Source: Prorocentrum cordatum (lineage: Eukaryota; Sar; Dinophyceae; Prorocentrales; Prorocentraceae). From it: a DNA stretch of 46,772 nt. The notes under the pieces were generated by a model. That model was given only the letters and a program-made list of their open reading frames with translations. It did no database searches and was not told where the DNA came from. The stretch spans positions 319,145 to 365,916 of the forward strand of contig CAUYUJ010015516.1 of the NCBI GenBank assembly GCA_963575745.1, in the 5' to 3' direction. The translations under genes and the position numbers were made by a program. Of this stretch, positions 20,986 to 30,820 are shown one piece after another. Every line of letters starts with the position of its first letter. The first letter of the stretch is position 1.

Positions 20986-21095
20986 GGACGCCCGAAGTGG
21001 GTGCGGAATAGATGGGCACGGTGTCCAGCAACAAAATTTCTCCAAAGCCGACAGCAGCCGCGGTTGGGCAGGCGCTACGCCGATAGCAAATCCCG
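20986..21095 (+). repeat. Dispersed repeat family V, copy 2
   Basis: GGACGCCCGAAGTGGGTGCG, CGGTGTCCAGCA, CCGACAGCAGCCGCG and GTTGGGCAGGCG align with the minus strand of 10806-10914. Both copies could encode a short basic peptide in the same frame, but without a start or family match I treat this as repeat conservation. Confidence 0.75.
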
Positions 21096-21360
21096 CCAAG
21101 AACGAACAAGAACTGCTGCTGGACTTTGTACCGATGCCGGTCCCCACGAATAGAGGGAAACAAGCAATGTGAACAGTATCATCAAGAACAAATTCGCGGT
21201 CCGCGTGGATTCCTCGGATCGGCGCTGGAGCCCGCTGGCGGCGCCTCCGGCGCCGCCCCTGGCGCGCTACGAACGTCAGGCAGGGGGCATGGCGCGGATC
21301 CGAGAAATCTGCGCGGACCGTAAAGTTCGTATGTTTATGTCGCTGTTCGCTCCCTGATCA

Positions 21361-21497
21361 GTGGAGGAGGAGGGGGAGCTTTTCACAGTGGAGGATGTGG
21401 AGGGGGAGGAGGAGGATGAGGAGGAGGATGAGGAGAACAAGGAGGTGGCGAATGAGCAGGAGGACTAACTGAGGAGGAGGAGGAGGAGGAGGAGGAA
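21361..21497. repeat. (GGA)n polypurine tract
   Basis: GGA/GGGGA/GGATGA sequence; the last part is a clean (GGA) run. Confidence 0.9.
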
Positions 21498-21882
21498 CAC
21501 GAGGAAAGATGAGGTCGAGGACGCACAGCAGCAGCACGGTCGCTGCGCGCGCCGCCGCCGACGACTCAGACCATGCGACGCACAAACTTGAGCAGGGACC
21601 GACAGTCCAGGCATTCCCATAGGCCTACCACGAATTGTCTTTACAATCCCCAACATGTTTCAATAACAACAGCAAGCTCGATGAGTTAAACCAGGCAGTC
21701 TCAGCCAATCATGTTCGGAGAACATCTCGTGCAGACCACAAAAGATGATTGGAACATTCTGTCGTGGGCCTAGGGGCAAGCCAGGACGCTTAGCCACTGC
21801 ACGACCAACTGCTTCAATGCGTGGTCCCTGGAACTCGGCATGGGGGAAGCGGGTCCCGAGGGAAACTGGGCCTGGATTTAGG
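21498..21882. other. Unassigned stretch
   Basis: No gene recognised. Confidence 0.45.
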
Positions 21883-22032
21883 TCGGGCATGTCTCCCTAC
21901 AGGCGGATCGTGGGCGAAAAATTGAAAATCGTCAAACAATGACCAGCACTAGCCAAAACATACTCTGAATATCGTTCCCAGGCTATGGTTTGACGATTCT
22001 TCAACAATCCTCTTGCAGACGGACATACCCGA
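21883..22032. repeat. Fold-back inverted repeat, about 55-bp arms
   Basis: The left arm (21883-21940) begins TCGGGCATGTC and ends AAAATCGTCAAACAATG. The reverse complement of the right arm (21983-22032) begins TCGGGTATGTC and ends AGAATCGTCAAACCATAG. The middle (GGCGGATCGTGGG / AGAGGATTGTTG) is diverged. The loop is about 42 bp. It lies immediately upstream of Q copy 2. Confidence 0.82.
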
Positions 22033-22062
22033 TTTGGCCCTGGACTCTGGCGCCTTCCCCCA

Positions 22063-22403
22063 GGTGATCGTTTTTGAATTCGGCGTTTCGACATTGAGCG
22101 AAAGGGGCGGGGGGTCTGGCTCCAGACCTCTGCTTCGTGCAACTGTTTGCAACAGTGCGTCTCATGGGGGAGGGACTCGACTCCAGATTTCGTAATAAAA
22201 GGGAGGGGGTCTGGACCCTCCAAGACAAGCCATTTCAGACCTCCCCCGTGGGAGAACCCTCCAAAACATCGTCCCCAGACCCCCCAGGCCCTCCAAGATA
22301 GCCTGGAGGAGACCCCCCCCGAAATGAGACCCCCCTCCCTTTATTACGAAATCAGGAGTACCTGCTTGAAACAGGCGCCAAAAACAGCCAAGAGCCACTC
22401 CAT

Positions 22404-22404
<1 letters not shown>
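22063..22404. repeat. Dispersed repeat family Q, copy 2 (interrupted)
   Basis: Counterpart of 17085-17282. It carries the 180-bp inverted-repeat element at 22180-22359 exactly where copy 1 reads GGCTCC|ACCTGC. After CCACTCCATGG the sequence becomes a GGA tract (22405-22564) and then resumes homology at GGGCGAGTGCCCGCGCCGAT. Confidence 0.9.
22180..22359. mobile_element. 180-bp element with 33-bp terminal inverted repeats (MITE-like)
   Basis: The termini ACTCCAGATTTCGTAATAAA-AGGGAGGGGGTCT (22180-22212) and the reverse complement of 22327-22359 (ACTCCTGATTTCGTAATAAA-GGGAGGGGGGTCT) match at nearly every position. The interior is C/T-rich and non-coding. Q copy 1 provides an apparent empty site: GGAGAGGCTCC|ACCTGCTCGAAACAGG there, GGAGGGACTCG|element|ACCTGCTTGAAACAGG here. 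No clear target-site duplication is visible; a precise fold-back insertion or a loss in the other copy cannot be separated without more copies. Confidence 0.85.
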
Positions 22405-22435
<31 letters not shown>

Positions 22436-22564
22436 GAGGATGAGGGGGAGGAGGAGGAGGGGGAGGAGGGAGGAGGAGAGGAGGGGGCGGAGGGAGGAGG
22501 GGGAAGAGGGAGAGGGGAGGAGGAAGGAGGGAGGGAGGAGGGAGAGGAGGGGGAGGGGGAGGGC
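22405..22564. repeat. (GGA)n polypurine tract inside Q copy 2
   Basis: About 160 bp of GGA/GGGGA. In Q copy 1 the equivalent interval is only about 11-15 bp (GGAGGCGGTGCGAGG), so the tract appears to be an expansion within a pre-existing repeat. Confidence 0.9.
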
Positions 22565-22639
22565 AGGGCGAGTGCCCGCGCCGATCGGCGGGGGCCCAGA
22601 GCGGCGCAGAACCTCGGGGGGCCGCTTCCCTCGGGACCC

Positions 22640-22852
22640 GCTGCCCCCGTGGCGCTCTCCGTCGCCGCCGTCCTCGGCGTCGCCGTCGGCGTCCTCGGCG
22701 TCCTCGGCGTCGTCGTCGGCGTCCTCGGCGTCCTCGGCGTCGTCGTCGGCGTCGGCGGCGTCGTCGGCGTCTGTGTTGTCGGCGTCGTCGTCGGCGGCGT
22801 CGTCCTCGGCCTCGGCGTCGGCGCCATCGTTGCCATCGTCGGCCCCGACGAG
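22640..22852. repeat. GTC/GGCGTC array
   Basis: GGCGTC and GTCGTCGGCGTCCTC units. It is flanked by a duplicated segment: GGGACCCGCTGCCCCCGTGG at about 22637 and AGGACCCGCACTTCCCCCGT at about 22878. Confidence 0.9.
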
Positions 22853-22957
22853 GCCCCGCGGCGGCGGCGGCCTCTCTCTCAGGACCCGCACTTCCCCCGT
22901 GGCGATCCCTGGAAGTCCCGGCCCTTTCCCTTTCCCCAGGGCGTCGAACGTCCGTCG

Positions 22958-23089
22958 ATTCGAATCGATCTCGAGTCGAACCTGAGGCGAAGCCGACTCA
23001 CATTCGAATCGATCTCGAGTCGAACCTGAGGCGAAGCCGAATCACATTTGAATATATATCCTGGGTCGAACGGGGGTAGAAGCTGGAGA
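22958..23089. repeat. 44-bp direct repeat, two and a half copies
   Basis: ATTCGAATCGATCTCGAGTC followed by GAACCTGAGGCGAAGCCGA starts at 22958 and 23002, nearly identical; a third diverged copy (ATTTGAATATATATCCTGGG) begins at 23046. The unit starts with palindromic ATTCGAAT, ATCGAT and CTCGAG words. Confidence 0.93.
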
Positions 23090-23290
23090 CGAGCAGAGCC
23101 ACGAGGTGGGCCCCAGGGAGGTCCCCAAGACAAGCCTCTGGCCTCCGCTCGCCCCGAGTCGTCCTCTGGCCGCCAAAGGAGGCCCCGGCGGGGGGACCCC
23201 CTCTCGGAGGCCGAGCGCGGCCCAGGGAGAGCCCGCCCGCCCTGCCTGTGGCCACGGCGCGAGCATCTCTGGAAGCGGCGCGGGAAGCTG
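23090..23290. other. Unassigned GC-rich stretch
   Basis: Spacer before the next GTC array. No gene recognised. Confidence 0.45.
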
Positions 23291-23603
23291 CAGCCGAGCC
23301 GAGCCGCCCATCGTCGTCGGCGTCCGCGGCGTCGTCGTCGTCGTCGGCAGTCGGCAGCGGCGGCGGCGGCAGCGGCGGCGGCGGCGGCGGCAGCGTCGTC
23401 GTCGTCGAACCGAGCAAAACCGAGTCGCCCACAGTCGCCGTCGTCGTCGTCGTCGGCGTCGTCATCGTCGCCGCCGTCGGCATCGTCGACGTCGGCGTCG
23501 TCGTCGGCGTCGTCGGCGTCGGCGGCGTCGTCGTCGGCGGCGTCGGCGTCGTCAAGCCGAGCCGAACCGAGTCGCCCACAGTCGCAGTCGTCGTCGTCGT
23601 CGG

Positions 23604-23635
<32 letters not shown>

Positions 23636-24010
23636 ACGTCGGCATCGCAAACGTCGTCGTCGCCGCCGTCAGCGTCGGCGTCGTCGTCGGCGGTGTCGTC
23701 GTGATCTGCGTCGTCGTCGTCGTCGGCGTCGTGGTCACCGTCGGCGTCGTCGTCGGCGGCGTTGGCGGGGGCGTCGTCGGCGGCGGGGGCCTCTGAGTCC
23801 GCGGGGAGCAACCCGGGCAGCAGGGTCCGCAGGCAGCGCGCCCGGGCCTCGGGGGCCGCCTCGGCGCGGCCGCGGCGGGAAGCTCTGAGATCTGGACGTT
23901 CGAGGGGCGCTCGTGGAGGGGCCATCGATCGTCCAGTGATCGCTGAGCCGAGCCGAGCCGAGTCGCCGACGGTCGTCGTCGTCGTCGTCGTCGTCGGCGG
24001 CGGCGGCGGA
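23291..24010. repeat. GTC/GGC array with recurring GAGCCGAGTCGCC marker
   Basis: GTC, GTCGGC and GGC triplets. The marker CCGAGCCGAACCGAGTCGCC or close variants occurs at about 23296, 23405, 23559 and 23945, each followed by CACAGTCGCCGTCGTC-type sequence, showing block duplication. A further duplicated word, GACGTTCGAGGGGCG / GGCGTTCGAGGGGCG, lies at 23897 and 24024. Confidence 0.9.
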
Positions 24011-24116
24011 GCCTCGACATCACGGCGTTCGAGGGGCGTTTGCCGTCGGGGCAATTGACCGCCCACTGACCGCCGATGGGGGCCAATTAGCAGCCTCGCC
24101 AGGGGCAACGAAGTTT

Positions 24117-24172
24117 CGAGGTTCGAGGTTCGAAGGCAGAGGAAGTTTCGAGGTTCGAGGTTCGAGATTCTC
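24117..24172. repeat. GTTTCGAGGTTCGAGG short tandem repeat
   Basis: GAAGTTTCGAGGTTCGAGGT occurs twice, about 33 bp apart, each containing two TTCGAGG units. Confidence 0.85.
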
Positions 24173-24787
24173 AGACGTTTCCGTAGGTTCTCGGCGATTT
24201 CCCAACCTCGGAATGCTTTCCTGCAGTTGCACTTCGCCAAGAGCGTTCTGGGGGTGCTCTGATCGCCCAGAACGACCGCCGGAGGCCCGAATTACGGCCC
24301 GAAAAAACAGAGGCAACGATATGAGTGATGGGCTCAGGGGGGACGCATCGACCCCCAGTCGCCCATGGATCGCCGACGGGGGCCCGTCGGCACAACCCGC
24401 CCAGGAATGCGCGGTTTCGCTGTCGGGGGCATACCGCCGATTCGGGCGGGCGGGCGGGCGCGGGCGCCACGCGGGGGGGGGGAGGGTGGAGGGCCGGGAG
24501 GCGACCCGAGCGGGGGGTAGAGGAGGAGGCGGGGGAGGGTAGCAGGGGAAGGGGGCGGAGGCGGAAGAGGAGGAGGAGAGGAGGAGGAGGAGGAGGGCGT
24601 TGTATCGCCGGTTCGGGCTCGCTGCTTTCCCTCCCCCCCCCCCAGCTGCCCCCCCCTGGCGTTGCCCCTGCTCGTCTTCGGGCCACCCCTCGGGGCGCCA
24701 GCGGCCGTGCGGGACGAGCCGGGCACCCCCAGAGAACGCTCTGGGCGAGGCGCAGCTTCTGGAAGGCACCCCGAGGCTGGAGACTCC
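24173..24787. other. Unassigned stretch with purine patch
   Basis: No gene recognised. 24470-24600 is GGGGA/GGA-rich. Confidence 0.45.
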
Positions 24788-24920
24788 TTCTCCTCCTCCT
24801 CCTCCTCCTCCTCCGCCGCCAATGCCTCCTCCTCCTCCTCCGCCGCCTCCTCCTCCTCCTCCTCCTCCACCCCTCCTCCTCCTCCTCCTCCTCCTCCTCC
24901 TCCGCCTCCTCCTCCTCCAA
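24788..24920. repeat. (CCT)n polypyrimidine tract
   Basis: TCCTCC/CGCC sequence of about 130 bp with a few GCCGCC interruptions. Confidence 0.93.
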
Positions 24921-25102
24921 CGAGCCGACGAAGACGCCCGACAACCCGGAACCTCGAGCAGCGAACCTCGAAGACCGCAGCGCAGCCGCAACCCCCCCCT
25001 CCCCCCCCTCGGCCCGGGCGACTGCCCCGGCCACAGCCCGGCTCCAGCTCCTGCCGTGGCCCAGGACACCTAACCCTGCCCGCCTCTGAGCCTCTGGGCC
25101 TA

Positions 25103-25430
25103 TCCCTCCTGACTGAAGGGGCCGAGGGACACACACCAACAAACAACCAGACACGACTCCCAGGATTCCCCATGTGATCCATCTGTTCCTGGACGCTCGT
25201 CTTCCCCCTCCACTTCCCAGATCATCCACATCTTCCTGGGGGAGTCCACGATTCTGCGTCTGTGTGTTTTCCCTCCTGATTGAAGGGGCCCCACAAACAA
25301 CTGGACACAAATCCCAAGATCCCCCACATTTTCCATACGCTTTCTGGACCTTCGTCTCCCCTTTCCGCTTCCCATATCTTCCACACTTTCCTGGGACATC
25401 CACGATTCGGTGACTCTGTGTGTGAATGTG
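25103..25430. repeat. 167-bp tandem duplication leading into the TG array
   Basis: TCCCTCCTGACTGAAGGGGCC at 25103 and TCCCTCCTGATTGAAGGGGCC at 25270 (shown split by one base) start two similar units containing ACAAACAACYRGACAC, TGGAC(G/C)-TTCGTCT-CCC and CATCCACGATTC. Both end in a short CTGTGTGT. Unit 1 ends there; after unit 2 the TG sequence continues for 3.7 kb. Confidence 0.92.
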
Positions 25431-28400
25431 TGTATGTATGTGTGTGGTGTGCGTGGTGTGTGTGTGTGTGTGGTGTGTGTGTGGTGTGTGTGGTGTGCGT
25501 GGTGTGTGTGTGTGAGTGTGCAGTGCGTGTGTGTGTGTGTGGTGTGCATGTGTGCCTGTGTGCCTGTGTGTGTCTGTGTGTCTGTGTGTGTGTCTGTGTG
25601 TGTCTGTGTGTGTGTGTGTGGCTGTGTGTGTCTGTGTGTGTGTGTCTGTGTGTGTGTCTGTGTGTGTCTGTGTGTGTGCGTGTCTGTGTGTCTGTGTGTG
25701 TGTCTGTGTCTGTGTGTGTGTGTGTCTGTGTGTCTGTGTGTCTGTGTGTGTGTCTGTGTCTGTGTGTGTGTGTCTGTGTGTCCGTGTGTACGTGTCTTTG
25801 TGTGTGTGTGTGTCTGTGTGTCTGTGTGTGGCTGTGTGTGTCTGTGTGTCTGTGTGTGTCTACGAGTGTGTGTGTGTGTCTGTGTCTGTTTGTCTGTGTG
25901 TCTGTGTGTGTGTCTGTGTGTGCCTGTGTCTCTGTGTCTGTGTGTGTCTGAGTGTGGCTGTGTGTGTCTGTGTGTGACTGTGTGTCTCTGTATGCGTCTG
26001 CGTGTCTGTGTGTGTCTGTGTGTCTCTGTGTGCATGCGTGCCTGTGTGTCTGTGTGTCTCTGTGTCTCTGTGTCTGTGTGTGGTTGTGTCTCTGTGTGTG
26101 TGTGTGTCTGAGTGTCTGTGTGCCTGTGTCTGTGTGTCTTTGTGCCTGTGTGTCTGTGTGTCTCTGTGTCTCCTTGTGCCTCTGTGTCTCCGTGTCTCTG
26201 TGTCTCTGTGTCGCTGTCTCTGTGTCTCTGTGCGATTCTGTGTCGAAATATCTCTGTGTCTCTGTGTTTCCGTGCCTCTGTGTCTCTGTGTCTGCGTGTC
26301 TGTGTGTCGCTGTGCTGCTGTGTCGCTGTGTCTCTGTGTGTCTCTGTGTGCCTCTGTATGTCTCTGTGTCTCCGTGTCTCCGTATCTCCGTGTCTCTGTG
26401 TCTCTGTGTCTCTGCGTCTCTGTGTCGCTGTGTCTCCGTGCCTCTGTGTCCCTGTGTATCTGTGTCGCTGTGTATGTGCGTCGCTGTGTCCCTGTGTCGC
26501 TGCGTCGCTGTGTCTCTGTGTCTCTGTGCCGCTGTGCCTCTGGGTCGCTGTGTCTCTGTATCTCTGTGTCGCAGTGTCTCTGTGTGTCTGTGACCCTGTG
26601 TCTGTGTGTCTCTGCGCCTCTGTGCGTCAGGGTCGCTGTGTCTCTGTGTCTATGTGTCTTTGTGTCTCTCTGTCGCTGTGTGCCTGTGTCGCTGTGTCTC
26701 TGTGTCTGTGTGTCGCTGTGTCTCAGTGTCGCTGCGTCTCTGTGTCTCTATGTCTCGGTGCCTATGTGCCTCTGGGTCGCTGTATCTCTGTATCTCTGTG
26801 TCGCTGTCTCTCTGTGTCTCTGTGGCGCTGTGTGTCTGTGTCGCTGTGTCGCTGTGTCTCGGGTGTCTCTGTGTCTGTGTGGCTGTGTGACTGTGTGTCT
26901 GTGTGTCTCTGTGTGTGTGTCTCGGTATCTCTGTCTCTGTGCCTGTGTGACTGTGTGTCTGTGTGTCTGAGTGTCTGTGTGCCTGTGTGCCTGTGTGACT
27001 CTGTGCCTGTGTCTGTGTGCCTGTGTGTCTGTGCGTCGTTGTCTCTGCGTGTCTGTGTGTGTGTGTCCTTGTGCCTGTGTGTCTCTGTGTGTCTGTGCGT
27101 CTGGATGTGTGTCTGTGTCTGTGTCGCTGTCTGTGCCTGCGTCTGTGCCTGCGTCGGTGGCTTTGCCTGTATATGTGTCTTTGTGTCCTGTGTCTCTGTG
27201 TCTGTGTGCATCTGTGTCTGTGTGTCTGTGTGTCTGTGCGACTGTGTGGCTGTGTCTGTGTGTCTCTGAGTCTGTGTCTGTGTGTCTGTGTGCCTGTGTG
27301 TCTGAGTGTCTGTGTCACTGTGTGTCTGCGTATCGTTGTCTCTGTGTGTCTGTGTCTGTGCCTGTGTGACTCTGTGTCTGTGTGTATGTGTGCCTGTGTG
27401 TCTGTGTGTCGTTGTGTCTGCGTGTCTGTGTTTGTGTGTCCTTCTGCCTGTGTGTGAAGGTGTCTGTGCGTCTGTATGTGTGTGTGTCTCTGCCTGTGCC
27501 TCTGTCTGTGTCTGCGTCTGTGCCTGCGTCGGTGTCTTTGCCTGTGCCTGTGTCTCTGTGTCCAGGGTCTATGTGCCTCTGTGCCGCTGTGTCTCTGTGT
27601 CTGTGTGCCTGTGCGGCTGTGTGGCTGTGTCTATGTATCTCTGAGTCTGTGTGTATGTGTGCCTGTGTGCCTATGTGTTTGTGTCTGAGTGTCTGTGTCA
27701 CTGTGTGTCTGTGTATCGTTGTCTCTGTGTGTCTGTGTGTGTCTTTATGACGCTGTGACTCTGTGTCTGTGGCTCAGTGCCTGTGTGGCTGTGTGGCTGT
27801 GTGGCTGTGTGTCTCTGTGTCTGTGTGTCTGTGTGCATGTGTGCCTGTGTGTCTGTGTGTGGCTGTGTCTGTGTTTCTGTGTCTGTGTCCCTGTGTCCCT
27901 GTGTCTCTGTGTCTATGTGTCTCTGTGTCTGTGTGTTTCTGTGTCTCGGTGTCTCTGTGACTCTGTGCCTCTGTCTCTGTGTCTGTGTGCCTGTGTGGCT
28001 GTGTGGCTGTGTGCCTTTGTGTCTCTGTGTCTGTGTGTCTGCGTGCCTGTGTGCCTATGTGTGCCTGTGTGTCCGTGTCTCTGTGTCTCTGTGTGTCTGT
28101 GTCCCTGTGTCTCGGTGTGTCTGTGTCTCTGCGGCTCCGTGTCTCTGTGTCTGTGTCTCTGTGGCTCTGTGTCGGTTTGTTTCTGTATCCCTGCCTCCGT
28201 GTCGCTGTCTGTGCATGTGTCTCACTGCCTGTGTCTCTGTGTCTGTGTGCTGTTGTGTCGGCGCTGTGTCTCTGTGTCGCTGTCTCTGTGTCTCTGTCTC
28301 TGTGTCTCTGTAGCTGTGTGCCGTTGTGTCGTGTCTCTGTGTCACTGTGTGTATGTGTGCCTGAGTCTCTGTGTATGCTTGTCTGCGTGTCTCTGTGTCG

Positions 28401-29168
28401 GTGTGCCTGTGACGCTGCTTCTGTGTCTGTGTGTCTGTGGGTCTGTGTGTCCGTGCCTCTGTGTGTCTGTCGTCTGTGTGTCGATGTGCCTGTGTGCCTG
28501 TGGGTATGTGTGGCTGTGTGCCTGTGTGGCTGTGTGTGTCTGTGTCTGTGTGCCGCTGCGCGTCTGTATGTCTGTGTCACTGTGTGTCTCTGTGCCTGTG
28601 TTTCTCTGTGTCGCTGTGTCTGTGTGTCTATGTGTCTGTTTGTCTGTGTGTCTGTGTGTCTCTGTGTCGCTGTGTCTGTGTGTGGTTGTGTCTGTGTCTG
28701 TGTGTCTCAATTTCTGTGTGTCTGTGTGTCGCTGTGTCTGTGTGCCTGTATGTGAGTGTGTCCGTGTCTGTGCCTGTGTCCCTGTCAGTGTCTGGGCCTG
28801 CGTCGGTGTCGGTGCCTGTCGCTGTGTATCTGTGTCCTGTGTCTCTGTCTCTGTGCATATGTGTCCATGTGTCGCTGTGTCGCGGTTATCCCTGTGTCTC
28901 TGTGCCTCTGTGACGCCGTGTCGCGGTCTGTGTGTCGCTGCGTCTCGGTGTCTGTCGCTCTGTGTCACTGTGTCTATGCGTCTCTGTCGGCGTGTCTGCG
29001 TGGCTGTGTCTTTGTGTGCCAGTGTCTGTGTGGCTGAGTGGCTGTGTGCCTGTGTGGCTGTGTCTCTGTGTGTCTCTGTGCCGTTGTGCATGTGTGTGTG
29101 CCTGTGTGTCTGTGTGCATGGGTATGTGTCACTGCATCGCTGGCTGTGTCTCTGTGTGTCTGCACCCC
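25411..29168. repeat. 3.8-kb TG / TGTGTCTG / TGTGTCTC array
   Basis: Begins as nearly pure TGTGTG, then shifts to TGTGTCTG and TGTGTCTCTG with CCTG, GCTG and GACTG variants. A recognisable variant block (GTGCCTGCGTCGGTG...) recurs at about 27150, 27520 and 28800, so block duplication contributed. Stretches without stop codons are Cys/Val/Leu-rich on plus and Thr/His/Arg-rich on minus and are not genes. The 3' end is lost in the assembly gap. Confidence 0.95.
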
Positions 29169-29172
29169 CTTT

Positions 29173-29272
29173 NNNNNNNNNNNNNNNNNNNNNNNNNNNN
29201 NNNNNNNNNNNNNNNNNNNNNNNNNNNNNNNNNNNNNNNNNNNNNNNNNNNNNNNNNNNNNNNNNNNNNNNN
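29173..29272. other. Assembly gap, 100 N
   Basis: Exactly 100 N, a conventional unknown-size placeholder. The left side is the end of the TG array and the right side begins with CTC repeats, so the junction is unresolved and the two sides may be further apart. Confidence 0.98.
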
Positions 29273-29284
29273 CTCCTCCTCCTC

Positions 29285-29310
<26 letters not shown>
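29273..29310. repeat. (CTC)n run at gap edge
   Basis: Twelve CTC triplets directly after the gap, likely truncated by it. Confidence 0.95.
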
Positions 29311-29316
<6 letters not shown>

Positions 29317-29457
29317 GCGAACCCGCCGCCTGCGCGCGCCGGGCGGCCACCGCCGCTCGCAGCGCCCTCGCGGGGCCCCGCGCGGGGCCGCCGCGGCCCT
29401 CCCAGGCGCGGGCGTCCTCTCGGGGAGCGGCCGCGCAGCACGCGCGGCAGGCAGGCT
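29311..29457. other. Extremely GC-rich spacer
   Basis: GCGCGC/GGCCGC-rich sequence with local palindromes such as GGGGCCCCGCGCGGGGCC. No gene. Confidence 0.5.
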
Positions 29458-29461
29458 GCGC

Positions 29462-29498
<37 letters not shown>

Positions 29499-29535
29499 AC
29501 GACGACGCCGACGCCGCCGACAACGACGACGACGG
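29458..29535. repeat. GACGCC/GAC triplet tract
   Basis: (GACGCC)n followed by GACGACGAC and GACAAC. Confidence 0.92.
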
Positions 29536-29799
29536 AATGCAGCATGTTCGCTGTCGTCGCCCTCGAATTTTCGTGTCGTGATTGGCCTCTCTGGGGGCCG
29601 CGTTCGGGCCCCGAACCATCAGAAACGGACCAGGATGGAAAACGGCTGCCAGGGAAGCCGCCCCGGCGATAGGTCGACACGACCTGCAACAGTTGCACTG
29701 CTTTTCCGCAAGGCCTTAAGGATTCTAGGACTCTATAGGTTGGCCTCGCGCGCACCCTGGAAGGGCGCGAGGTCCAGGCAGACAGGACCACGGGCGGCC
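29536..29799. other. Unassigned stretch between GAC tracts
   Basis: No gene recognised. Confidence 0.45.
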
Positions 29800-29830
29800 A
29801 CAGACGACGGCAACGACGGCGACGACGGAC

Positions 29831-29874
<44 letters not shown>

Positions 29875-29955
29875 AAGCGGCAGCGACAGCGGCGGCGGCG
29901 GCAGATGCAGCGGCGGCGACGATGACGACGACGACCGCGACGACAACGACAAAGC
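29800..29955. repeat. GAC triplet tract
   Basis: GACGACGAC and GACAAC with a GGCGGC/GCAGCG interruption at 29880-29920. Confidence 0.92.
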
Positions 29956-30115
29956 GCAGCGACGCGAACGGAGAAGAGGAGAAGGGGAAAAGCTGAGAGG
30001 AGAAGACGGGGGGGAGAGGAAGAGGGAAATGGGAGCGGAGGAAACGCGAGGAGGAGGGAGAGGGAGGGGGGAGGAGGGGGAGGATAAAGAGAGGGGGGAG
30101 GGGCGGCCGTGCGGG
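29956..30115. repeat. Degenerate polypurine tract
   Basis: GAAGAGG, GGGGGAGAGG and GGAGGAGGG sequence of about 150 bp. Confidence 0.8.
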
Positions 30116-30264
30116 AGTTACGGAGCTACGGACGATGCGACCAGGTCAGTTGCTCTCGGCCCGAGGTCGCCTTCCAGGAGACCTGCCAGCGGCTATTCGC
30201 TTGGCCTTCTCTGCTCGACTGGAAGGCTTGACCACCTGTAAAACAGGGCTAGGATCAGGATAAA

Positions 30265-30320
30265 TCGATCCAGAGCGTTCCGGAGCGCTCTCAGAGCGTT
30301 CCGGAACGCTCTGGAGCGGC
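30265..30320. repeat. Palindromic AGAGCGTTCCGGAACGCTCT repeat
   Basis: CAGAGCGTTCCGGAGCGCTC and CAGAGCGTTCCGGAACGCTC follow each other; each is almost its own reverse complement. A decayed relative is at 30730-30785 (CAGAGCGTTCCACAACGCTT, then AACGTTCTGGAATGCTCTGG). Possible stacked hairpins. Confidence 0.82.
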
Positions 30321-30820
30321 CGCGGCGCCCAATACATCCTCCAAACCCACCGATTCTCAGAGATTTCGAGTTATCCCGATCCGATTTTGTCCCGATCTTC
30401 GCGTCGTTTTAACCTGCCGTTGCTGATATTCGTAAGGGAGTCGTTCCGCCTAACCTCCTTGGGGCCACATGCTCCCTGCCGAGCCACGATGGGGCCTTGG
30501 CAGCGGCCGGGCGACCGGGGAGAGCGGGGCTCCCGCCGACCGGCCCGACGCCGAAGCAGCCCGCCCCACGGCCAGAGCCTCACCCCAAGGAGCCTCAAAC
30601 GAAGCCCCCGCTTTGCCTCCAAGAGCCCCTTCTCAAGACGAAGCCAGGACGAGGACACATTCGGGCACGGATGCATCGCGGATCTCTGGGACCCAGCAGA
30701 TCTGGAAGATGTCTCAGGCGCCGCTGCCTTCTCAGAGCGTTCCACAACGCTTTGAAAACGTTCTGGAATGCTCTGGAACGGACTTCTCCTCGTCCTAGCC
30801 CCGTCCTGTATAGGGGCCCC
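30321..30820. other. Unassigned stretch
   Basis: No gene recognised except the decayed palindromic repeat at 30730-30785. Confidence 0.45.

Noticed and set aside
24117-24172. tRNA-like T-arm (GGTTCGAGG)
   Set aside because: The word is tandemly repeated and there is no acceptor or anticodon stem around it.
25410-29581. Long Cys/Val/Leu open frames over the TG array, one crossing the N gap
   Set aside because: Low-complexity translation of TGTGTC repeats, and a frame across unknown bases has no meaning.
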